The notes under the pieces are model-generated. The model had not been told where the DNA came from. It was given only the letters and a program-made list of their open reading frames with translations, and made no database searches. A DNA stretch of 8,857 nucleotides, taken from assembly GCA_002310015.1 (NCBI GenBank), contig DBYQ01000028.1, positions 10,836 to 19,692 of the forward strand, in the 5' to 3' direction. The position numbers and the translations under genes are program-made. The DNA comes from Bacteroidales bacterium UBA1182. GTDB lineage: Bacteria; Bacteroidota; Bacteroidia; Bacteroidales; Bacteroidaceae. Below are positions 1 through 5,719 of this stretch, piece after piece; within the stretch, counting starts at the first letter, position 1; each line of letters starts with the position of its first letter.

Positions 1-609
1 AACGCTCAGGCTCCGGCCGATGCTCCTTACGGAGTTAAGTCAGGTGTTTACACCATGTCAATGGCTTTCGGTGACAACGAGATGGTTACTGAGTATTATT
101 TTGACAACTATGGTCTCAAGACCGCTCAGGTTTCAGAGGGTGGTTTTGGTATGATGGGTGGCGGCCAGCAGGGCAAGACCCGTACAATCACTGATAAGGA
201 TGGTGCTCAGATCCAGATCAACGACGAGGCTAAGACCGCTACCAAGATGCCGTCATTCGGTGGCATGGGTTTTGGCGGTGGCCGTGCTCAGATCAACTGG
301 AACAAGCTGACCGATGAGGTTAAGAAGGCTAACAATATCAAGGAACTCGGCAAGGAGACTATCGCCGGTAAGGAGTGCACCAAGTACTCTATGACCACTG
401 AAGGTTTCCAGGGTCCCCAGGAGCAGACCGTATGGATCTACAAAGGCATCCAGCTCAAGAACGAGATGAGCTCAGACTTCGGTACATTTGGTGCTACTTG
501 CAAGAAGTTTGAGGAGAAGGACGTTCCCGCTTCAATGTTTGAGGTTCCCGCCGGTGTTAAGGTTGAGGAGCTTGACATGTCACAGTTTGGCGGATTTGGT
601 GGTTTCTAA
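1..609 (+). CDS. DUF4412-like Gly/Met/Phe-rich protein, 5' end outside the window
   Basis: The frame is open from the first base, so the gene starts upstream; the ATG at 55 is internal. 202 codons are visible. The visible part has the pattern of DUF4412/LolA-like periplasmic or surface proteins: a GKETIAGKECTKY segment, then VWIYKGIQLKNEM, then a closing VPAGVKVEELD. I recognise this by pattern only. Low-complexity stretches (FGMMGGGQQG, FGGMGFGGG and a terminal FGGFGGF) interrupt or end the fold. Two cysteines (in KECTKY and GATCKKF) could form a disulfide if the protein is exported; the signal peptide would lie outside the window. Codon choice is strongly biased (AAG, GAG, CAG, GCT, GGT), unlike the lipoprotein gene downstream, which suggests high expression. 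Two tandem terminators follow, so it is the last gene of its transcript. Function is unknown. Confidence 0.85.
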   Translation, partial: NAQAPADAPYGVKSGVYTMSMAFGDNEMVTEYYFDNYGLKTAQVSEGGFGMMGGGQQGKTRTITDKDGAQIQINDEAKTATKMPSFGGMGFGGGRAQINWNKLTDEVKKANNIKELGKETIAGKECTKYSMTTEGFQGPQEQTVWIYKGIQLKNEMSSDFGTFGATCKKFEEKDVPASMFEVPAGVKVEELDMSQFGGFGGF

Positions 610-615
610 TCGAGC

Positions 616-663
616 CTGAAAATAAAGAAAGGTCGCCTAATGGCGGCCTTTCTTTATTTTCAG
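616..663 (+). terminator. Strong intrinsic terminator after the DUF4412-like gene
   Basis: A 22-bp stem (616-637 with 642-663) has a single G-U pair and a TAAT loop. The A-rich left arm and T-rich right arm make it look bidirectional. It begins six bases after the stop codon. Its central part, AAAGAAAGG-CGCC paired with GGCGGCCTTTCTTT, recurs in the hairpin at 1754-1785. Confidence 0.9.
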
Positions 664-665
664 AC

Positions 666-690
666 CCGGTTAAAAACCGGACCTCTTTTT
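666..690 (+). terminator. Second, shorter terminator-like hairpin
   Basis: A perfect 6-bp stem CCGGTT/AACCGG with an AAA loop (666-680) is followed after five bases by a run of five T (686-690). It lies three bases after the first terminator, so it may be a back-up. It may equally be the first module of the palindrome cluster that continues to 770. Confidence 0.5.
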
Positions 691-691
691 A

Positions 692-764
692 GTTTGCTAC
701 GCAAACCCGTTCCCTCCGGTCACTCTGGCGGCCCTCCGGGACCGCTCTCGCCCTTTGGGCTCGC
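692..764. repeat. Left palindrome cluster (inverted relative to the cluster at 1656-1722)
   Basis: This is a string of small palindromes: GTTTGC-TAC-GCAAAC (692-706), the short direct repeat CCCTCCGG at 712-719 and again at 732-739, GCGGCCCTCCGGGACCGC (728-745), and GCCC-TTT-GGGC (750-760). The 20 bases at 726-745 are the exact reverse complement of 1673-1692. Module order is also reversed between the two clusters: hairpin with a 3-nt loop, GC-rich hairpin, CCCTTTGGGC hairpin. It resembles an extragenic palindromic repeat family; I cannot name the family. Confidence 0.7.
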
Positions 765-812
765 TTTAACTGCTTATTGTTAGGCTCTTTACGTCTTTTT
801 AAAAAAAATGTA

Positions 813-836
813 TATCTTCGCAACAGTTTTACGGAG
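813..836 (+). promoter_or_regulatory. Possible promoter box and ribosome binding site for the lipoprotein gene
   Basis: TATCTTCG at 813-820 differs at one base from the Bacteroidetes box TAnnTTTG. No convincing upstream TTTG element is seen. GGAG at 833-836 lies six bases before the ATG at 843 and supports that start over the in-frame TTG at 777. Confidence 0.35.
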
Positions 837-842
837 TGCTAT

Positions 843-1643
843 ATGAAAAAAGGATTATCAGTAGTCTTTGCTTTTGCTTTTGCTATAGTGTTTCTTAGCG
901 GTTGCAAGGATAGTGTAGGAAATCTCTCGGAGAAAGTGATAGGCAAGTGGATGGCCGCAGAGAGAAACGGTTCACCGTTGCTGACCAATATGTCCCATAT
1001 GGTTACTTTTGTCTCACCTAAAGAGGCTTACGCAACAACCTCTTGGATTGAACTAATAGATAGGGAAGATGATCCCTCTTTGAGCAAAAGAGGTAAGTCA
1101 GAGGTGGAAATCAGGGGTAGAAAGATTACCAAGACAGTACGTGTTAACGCTCATATCACTGTGGTTGACGTGATGAAAGTGACTTCAATTACTGAAAATG
1201 AAATGTTAGGTGTTTCAGAGGTTATGACCTATATAGACGGTATAAAGGTGATGACATCCGAATATACAAGCCGTTACGTAAAAGTTACAGCTAATTATGA
1301 AGAGACTGTCCTGGGACTTTGGGAAGGCGAGGTTACCAGTGAGATGGGATCAGATTTCAATGACGGCGAACGTCACCGCTGGGAGTTCCTGCCTGACGGC
1401 AACTATCGTTTCTTTGTTTGGGAAGACGGTGAGTGGCAGGTTAATGATGAAATTTCCCAATATGTCATAGACGGAAATATGATCTGCTTCCGTTGGAAAA
1501 ACCTGGGTGAGAGCCAGGAGGAGCATCGTGAATGGTGGGTCATAACCTCAATTGAAAACGGAGTGATGGAATGGAGCGCCGTCCGAGAAAGCACCGACGG
1601 AATCACCTACACCGCCACCGTAAAAATGTCAAAAATCAAATAA
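843..1643 (+). CDS. Lipoprotein with two lipocalin-like repeats
   Basis: The 266-residue product starts with a classic lipoprotein signal: KK, a hydrophobic stretch rich in F/A/V, then the lipobox LSGC with Cys21 as the lipidated residue. It should be anchored in the outer membrane or face the periplasm; KDSVGN after the cysteine is only a weak match to surface-export signals. The mature part looks like a tandem duplication. Each copy opens with a G-x-W strand (VIGKW at 32-36, VLGLW at 156-160) and closes with a matching segment (VTSITENEML and a later DGI at 113-134; ITSIENGVMEW and a later DGI at 234-254). G-x-W followed by short beta strands suggests a lipocalin-like barrel, so small-molecule or lipid binding is possible but unproven. 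The ATG at 843 is chosen because GGAG precedes it and the signal peptide starts there. The gene stands alone between palindrome clusters and uses more A/T-ending codons than the preceding gene. Confidence 0.85.
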   Translation: MKKGLSVVFAFAFAIVFLSGCKDSVGNLSEKVIGKWMAAERNGSPLLTNMSHMVTFVSPKEAYATTSWIELIDREDDPSLSKRGKSEVEIRGRKITKTVRVNAHITVVDVMKVTSITENEMLGVSEVMTYIDGIKVMTSEYTSRYVKVTANYEETVLGLWEGEVTSEMGSDFNDGERHRWEFLPDGNYRFFVWEDGEWQVNDEISQYVIDGNMICFRWKNLGESQEEHREWWVITSIENGVMEWSAVRESTDGITYTATVKMSKIK

Positions 1644-1655
1644 AAGTAATCCAAA

Positions 1656-1722
1656 GTAGCCCTTTGGGCTACGCGGTCCCGGAGGGCCGCCAAGCGACAG
1701 AATAGAGCGCTTTCGCAAAGCG
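1656..1722. repeat. Right palindrome cluster
   Basis: Three hairpins follow one another: GTAGCCC-TTT-GGGCTAC (1656-1672, perfect 7-bp stem), GCGGTCC-CGGA-GGGCCGC directly abutting it (1673-1690, one G-U pair), and CGCTTT-CGC-AAAGCG (1708-1722). The 20 bases at 1673-1692 are the exact reverse complement of 726-745 on the other side of the lipoprotein gene. The cluster begins 12 bases after the lipoprotein stop codon, so it may also stabilise or end that transcript. Confidence 0.75.
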
Positions 1723-1741
1723 AAATAAAAAAAGGACACAT

Positions 1742-1797
1742 GCTCCACATACGAAAGAAAGGCCGCCTTTAGGTGGTCTTTCTTTTGCATGTGGAGC
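1742..1797. terminator. Bidirectional terminator hairpin between the lipoprotein gene and ssrA
   Basis: The inner stem pairs 1754-1767 with 1772-1785 around a TTTA loop, fully paired in the + RNA if two G-U pairs are allowed; the - RNA has A-C mismatches at those two places. It follows ssrA immediately, so it is the expected ssrA terminator, and it also stops rightward transcription. The stem extends outward: GCTCCACAT (1742-1750) pairs with ATGTGGAGC (1789-1797), giving a near-continuous 26-bp stem with one mismatch at 1751/1788. The outer right arm is the 3' end of tmRNA itself. Confidence 0.75.
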
Positions 1798-2184
1798 TGG
1801 AGGGAGTCGAACCCTCGTCCAAACGGGGAAACCATAAGCTTTCTACAGGCTTATCTCTACTTGGATTGTCGGGCCATGACTTGGATAGAGCTACCGGGTC
1901 ATAACCTTATCTTCTAAGATTTCATCCCTGACGCGAAGCCGAAAGGAACTATCCCCGATTTGACTGCACCACCGTATCGACGAGCTTCGGAGCAAGAGCT
2001 TCCGGGTGATGTCTTTTCACAGCACCTTGTGCCGTGATTAAGCAGATCTACTGTACTTCGATCAAGCAGCAAGAGCAAAGTTTGTGTTGCCAGATAATTG
2101 TTGACGTTCTTTTTATAGTGCGGACCGACAGAGCACTGCCTGCTTACATACCATTCCTGCCCGCTGTCAAAGCCAAACAGCCCC
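1792..2184 (-). ncRNA. ssrA: Transfer-messenger RNA (tmRNA)
   Basis: This RNA rescues stalled ribosomes: it acts first as alanyl-tRNA, then as a short mRNA that adds a degradation tag. The 5' end GGGGCTG (2184-2178) pairs with CAGCTCC (1799-1793) to form the acceptor stem. The T arm is GAGGG-TTCGACT-CCCTC (1816-1800). The region before it closely follows known tmRNA 3' halves (GTTTGGACGAGGGTTCGA). The tag frame lies at 2091-2062. The length of about 393 nt fits a one-piece bacterial tmRNA. The base after the acceptor stem is A, followed by CAT rather than CCA, so CCA must be added after transcription. RNase P would define the 5' end. Apparent protein frames on either strand here are accidental. 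The ends are inferred from pairing. Confidence 0.96.
2062..2091 (-). other. tmRNA tag-encoding frame
   Basis: Nine codons and a stop read GGC AAC ACA AAC TTT GCT CTT GCT GCT TGA, giving GNTNFALAA; with the alanine carried by tmRNA the tag would be AGNTNFALAA. The ALAA ending is the conserved proteolysis signal of bacterial tags. The resume codon GGC is inferred from the position of the ALAA frame and from the preceding ATTATCT, which resembles the AATAGTC before the E. coli resume codon. Confidence 0.85.
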
Positions 2185-2197
2185 GGAATTATGTAAC

Positions 2198-2224
2198 GGA
2201 ACCGCTGTTCCTGCTGCAAAAGTA
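2198..2224 (-). promoter_or_regulatory. Likely ssrA promoter and 5' leader
   Basis: TACTTTTG (2224-2217, - strand) matches the Bacteroidetes box TAnnTTTG. Transcription would then start near 2210, leaving a leader of about 25 nt that RNase P would remove at 2184. A perfect 5-bp hairpin, GGAAC-CGCT-GTTCC as read on + (2198-2211), lies in that leader. No clear upstream TTTG element is seen. Confidence 0.4.
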
Positions 2225-2237
2225 TGAAAAGTTTCGC

Positions 2238-2245
2238 TATTTTTG
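2238..2245 (+). promoter_or_regulatory. Possible promoter box for the HD-domain gene
   Basis: TATTTTTG matches TAnnTTTG and lies 18 bases before the ATG at 2264, so the leader would be very short. It is only 13 bases from the opposing ssrA box. There is no purine-rich ribosome binding site, which is common in Bacteroidetes. Confidence 0.4.
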
Positions 2246-2263
2246 GAATTGTAATTGTCTGAT

Positions 2264-2896
2264 ATGAACAAATCTGTTGTTGAATATATCGAATCTGAGA
2301 TCATCCCCATGTATGACGGGTTTGATGCGGGGCATGGACGGGAGCATGTGAATGCTGTAGTTGAGGAGGCGTTAAGGCTTGCGGAGTTTTATGATGTAAA
2401 TGTTGATATGGTTTATGTGGCGGCGGCTTATCATGATACCGGCCTCAGCGTGGACCGTAAGACTCATCACCTGGAGTCGGGGCGCATTATCAGGGATGAT
2501 AGGGGGCTCAGACATTGGTTTACTGAGCAGGAGATTGAGATTATTGCTCAGGCGGCAGAGGATCACAGGGCGTCATCGGACCATGAACCAAGAAGCGTTT
2601 ACGGTAAGATTATTGCTGAGGCAGACCGTCAGATTACGCCGGAGAGTATTATTCTCAGAACCGTGCAGTACGGATTCAAACATTATCCTGAACTTGACAA
2701 GGAGGGCCATTGGGTACGCCTGTGTGAACATATGGCGGAGAAATATGATGTGGGCGGCTACCTTAAGTTGTGGATTCCTGAGTCACGCAATTCTGAGGGG
2801 CTGGCCCATCTGCGTGAAATAATACACAATAAAAGCCGCCTCAGAGAGTACTTTGAAGCGGCTTATAATGATGTCGTTACTACTCAGGGCCGATAA
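2264..2896 (+). CDS. HD-domain metal-dependent phosphohydrolase
   Basis: The 210-residue cytoplasmic protein belongs to the HD superfamily. Metal-ligand candidates appear in the expected order: His28 (GREHV), the His57-Asp58 pair (AAYHDTG), His68/His69, His101 (EDHR) and Asp121 (AEADR). Such proteins hydrolyse phosphomonoesters or phosphodiesters, often of nucleotides; the substrate is not evident here. It has no signal peptide, membrane segment or RelA/SpoT synthetase part. I prefer ATG 2264; an in-frame TTG at 2255 would add three residues, but it lies within what may be the transcription start zone. The gene diverges from ssrA and its last 13 bp overlap the 3' end of the cotH-family gene on the other strand. 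It is unrelated to the RNase Y HD domain except by superfamily. Confidence 0.88.
   Translation: MNKSVVEYIESEIIPMYDGFDAGHGREHVNAVVEEALRLAEFYDVNVDMVYVAAAYHDTGLSVDRKTHHLESGRIIRDDRGLRHWFTEQEIEIIAQAAEDHRASSDHEPRSVYGKIIAEADRQITPESIILRTVQYGFKHYPELDKEGHWVRLCEHMAEKYDVGGYLKLWIPESRNSEGLAHLREIIHNKSRLREYFEAAYNDVVTTQGR
2826..2864 (-). terminator. Intrinsic terminator of the leftward operon, inside the HD gene
   Basis: On the - strand AAGCCGCTTCA pairs with TGAGGCGGCTT (11 bp, one U-G pair, 10-nt loop, 2864-2833), followed by TTATTG so that the stem ends in a U-rich run. It lies 20 bases past the cotH-family stop codon. In the + direction the same hairpin is coding sequence of the HD gene. Confidence 0.65.
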
Positions 2897-5709
2897 AAGA
2901 ATTTACGTCCGTTCCTGATATAGAGTTGTCCGGGTTGCGGTGTGGGGACAGGCTGTCCTAACAGATCGTAGATCATATCATTTTTTTCATTGTAATAATA
3001 TGACCTGACAAAGTTTACCTGCTGTTTGTCTATATTGTCATAACTGCTCAGGTTATTTGTCTTGCCTATGCTAGGCCTGTTCATTACGTATGATGTATTA
3101 CCTCCGTCAGGGTATAGGCCTACGCTCTGGTAGCCGGTGTGTTTCTTGTATGTCAACGTATCGGCCCATGAATGGTCGCGGGCGGTAAGTAATATAACAT
3201 TCTCATCTTTGTTGTCAAGTTTGAATGGGGCATGCAGTTGTGTGCCGCTCTCCTTATCACACCAGATTATCAGATACCCGTTGGCGGGAATTACACTTCC
3301 ATCAGGAATTACATATTTTTCCGGTTGCGAGAGTTTGTCAGAGAGAAACATTCCGCTGGCATCATAACTGCTTGAAGTGGTATTATAGAGCTCAATCCAA
3401 TCATTTTTCTTAAATGATTCATTTATGAAAACATTGTTTGATGCACTGACTTCATTGATTCTGACAGGACGTTCAACAATACTGTCGGGTTCAAAACAGG
3501 CTAACAAGATCTCGTATGTACGGGTCATGGTGTATTCGGCGTCAGTTGTGACAATCTTATTGTTTTTTTGCCATCCTATAAATTTATAGCCGCTGGGAGC
3601 TATGGCTTTTACCGTTGCGGGCAAAAACAGGTGTCCAATAAATAGGTTTTTAGGAATCTCAACTCCGTTTAAAGTCAATAAGGCATTATCATTATTGCTC
3701 TTAATTATCTTTTGAGCCTTGGTTGCGGAACCGAGTTCGGCATATCGCCAACCTGCTAACTGGTTGATCCTGTTTGACCTGTAATCGACAGTTATGGTGT
3801 TAAGTATAAGGTTTGCATCATTCTTAGGCGATTCGTTCTTGAATGCCATCTCCCTTTCTGCGCGATTAGCCAATTCATTGACAATGGATTTGATGCGGTC
3901 TGTGTTGAATACTGAGCCGGCAACAATGCAGTAACTGTCAATGAATTTCTTGCGGAAGGTTTTATTCTTGAGCATATTGTGGAAAATGGTTACCATTGCA
4001 GATTTGTAACCGCCTTCCGGGTAATACTCCTGATCGTCAAATGAAGTGAATGGATTTATGCCTGTGGCCTGGTTGATAGCACCGAAAGCATGATCCAGGT
4101 CGAAGACTACAAAACGGAACCGTCCGCCTTCACTTAAACGGAATGACTTGATGTTGTTTCTGGGCCAATCCTCATTGGCAAGGTAGAATTCTATTGCCAT
4201 GTAATTGGCAAATTCATCAACATCAACAATCTCACAGATGCGCTCGTATGATGCGTCCTGGGAAGCTGTTGCTGATAATCTAACCCATTCGTCCCATGCG
4301 TCTCTGTTGCCTTCAGTAAGCGTGAATCCTCCGTTCCCGTTGTTGTGGTCCAGCTTGAAGCAATCTACCTCATCCTCGTCATATCCGTAGTTGGAGTAGG
4401 CATAATCCTTATTATTAGGCTCACGGATGTTGGTGATACCTTTATATACTCCGTTTACATAATGGTGCACGGGTTGGTATGACTGGCAATCCACATTAAG
4501 CCCGGATCTGAGTATTATTTCCTGCAGGGCGGCATCCTTCAGTCTTGTGGTATAGTTGTTACCGCCGCTCCTGAACTTTAGTGACTGGTACTTGTTGTAC
4601 GGTTTGTCACTGAACGGAGTAAAGGCAAAGTAGTTCTCGTATCCGAATTTCTTCTTTGCCTTGATCTTGAAAGGATGGGGATCATAAGCGCGGCTGTATC
4701 GGCCTGAGGGGGTTATCTCTGCCTCCTGGCTTAGAATCAGATTGCCTTTGGTGTCAAATATTTCCATATTGACGGAGCGGTCCCAGTCACGGTTCCAGTT
4801 ACAAAGGTCATTTTGTCCGTTTCCTGATTTGCCATGAGGGCCTTTTGCCCACATTCCGTAGTCTGATGAATAGAGTCCGTTGTTGTCAGTAACAATTGAG
4901 ACAATAGGTACACCGTACTTATTGGGGGTGTTTATGTAGGAGCGTGTCGTAACGGGACTGGGCAGATAGCCCTCCTTATAGAGGCGGAAACGGTAAACCT
5001 TGGTTTCTGATACATTGAAACTGCCTTCAGTTGTCTTGGCTGCCCTGTTGCTGCTAATGGGTAATGAACCATTCTCCGTGTAATAGAGCGTGGCACCCTC
5101 CGGTATGTTTACGGTGAAAGAGAAACTGCCGGTAAACAGCTTGGACCCAACGCTTACCTCAGGGGCCGGAATCTGGTCCGATGCAAACTGGCTGTCAATG
5201 TTGCTCTTGCCCGGGGTGGGGTTACCGGTGTATCCCCATTCGCTTCCGCCATCACTTGTCCTTGCCCATGAGATACGTGCCAGGGATGCGGGATATGTTA
5301 CTTCCGATACGGCCTGACCTTTACTGTCAGACAATATGATGTCTCCTCCGTCACTGTCAAGGCTGTATTCAATCTGCTGCGGGCAATAGTCATCCTTATG
5401 TCCGAACCACAGGGTCAGGAATCCTCCGGACTTGACTATTCTGGATGTATTGCCAAGCGGGCATAGGGTGGGATTGGATGCGTTGTCACTCAGATAATAT
5501 CCGGCCAGATTTATGTCCTGATCCGTACCGTTAAACAATTCAATCCAACTGCCGTAGTTATATGACGGATCCATGAACATGTCAATGTTAGCCGGCATAA
5601 TCTCATTAATGACCAAAGCCGGCTCTGGTGTTGAGTCGGCTTTAATGTCGGTTAATGGAAACGCTGCTATGCCTATTAGCAGCAGCTTATGTAAACTCCT
5701 GCTGTTCAT
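2884..5709 (-). CDS. Secreted CotH-family kinase protein with two lamin-tail domains
   Basis: The 941-residue product has a signal peptide (1 to about 24, hydrophobic LLLIGIAAFPL). Domains in order: a lamin-tail domain (about 30-165, INEIMP...WIELFN), a chitobiase-C-terminal-like beta domain (about 183-260, GATLYYTENG), a CotH kinase domain (about 265-625), a small beta domain (about 675-742), a second lamin-tail domain (about 748-890, INEVSAS...WIELYN), and a tail (IYDLLGQPVPTPQPGQ, 912-928) like those ending many Bacteroidales exported proteins. In the kinase, D514 (NEDWPRNN) and D537 (FDLDHAFG) are the likely catalytic and metal-binding aspartates. Their 23-residue spacing equals that I recall for Bacillus CotH D228/D251. 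CotH proteins are atypical protein kinases; the target here is unknown. Location is periplasmic or extracellular. The gene starts 10 nt after rny and is probably cotranscribed with it. Confidence 0.88.
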   Translation of the reverse strand: MNSRSLHKLLLIGIAAFPLTDIKADSTPEPALVINEIMPANIDMFMDPSYNYGSWIELFNGTDQDINLAGYYLSDNASNPTLCPLGNTSRIVKSGGFLTLWFGHKDDYCPQQIEYSLDSDGGDIILSDSKGQAVSEVTYPASLARISWARTSDGGSEWGYTGNPTPGKSNIDSQFASDQIPAPEVSVGSKLFTGSFSFTVNIPEGATLYYTENGSLPISSNRAAKTTEGSFNVSETKVYRFRLYKEGYLPSPVTTRSYINTPNKYGVPIVSIVTDNNGLYSSDYGMWAKGPHGKSGNGQNDLCNWNRDWDRSVNMEIFDTKGNLILSQEAEITPSGRYSRAYDPHPFKIKAKKKFGYENYFAFTPFSDKPYNKYQSLKFRSGGNNYTTRLKDAALQEIILRSGLNVDCQSYQPVHHYVNGVYKGITNIREPNNKDYAYSNYGYDEDEVDCFKLDHNNGNGGFTLTEGNRDAWDEWVRLSATASQDASYERICEIVDVDEFANYMAIEFYLANEDWPRNNIKSFRLSEGGRFRFVVFDLDHAFGAINQATGINPFTSFDDQEYYPEGGYKSAMVTIFHNMLKNKTFRKKFIDSYCIVAGSVFNTDRIKSIVNELANRAEREMAFKNESPKNDANLILNTITVDYRSNRINQLAGWRYAELGSATKAQKIIKSNNDNALLTLNGVEIPKNLFIGHLFLPATVKAIAPSGYKFIGWQKNNKIVTTDAEYTMTRTYEILLACFEPDSIVERPVRINEVSASNNVFINESFKKNDWIELYNTTSSSYDASGMFLSDKLSQPEKYVIPDGSVIPANGYLIIWCDKESGTQLHAPFKLDNKDENVILLTARDHSWADTLTYKKHTGYQSVGLYPDGGNTSYVMNRPSIGKTNNLSSYDNIDKQQVNFVRSYYYNEKNDMIYDLLGQPVPTPQPGQLYIRNGRKFFYRP

Positions 5710-5719
5710 AGAAGAGTTC

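Noticed and set aside
777..842. TTG start extending the lipoprotein by 22 residues
   Set aside because: The extension has no ribosome binding site and would bury the lipoprotein signal; GGAG precedes the ATG at 843.
692..1722. Insertion sequence with terminal inverted repeats
   Set aside because: There is no transposase between the repeats and I see no flanking target duplication; kept only as a repeat pair.
1629..1835. 68-residue frame on the - strand
   Set aside because: It runs through the palindrome cluster, the terminator and the tmRNA 3' end, so its GGPPGPRSPKG-like sequence is a by-product of the repeat.
2255..2263. TTG start for the HD-domain gene
   Set aside because: An ATG lies three codons later and the TTG would be almost at the predicted transcription start.
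1914..2267. Protein frames on both strands across 1914-2267
   Set aside because: They lie within ssrA and its promoter region.
2897..3000. Terminator for the HD gene, GGACA-GGC-TGTCC, with a T run near 2982-2988
   Set aside because: The stem is only 5 bp and the T run is more than 20 bases from it.
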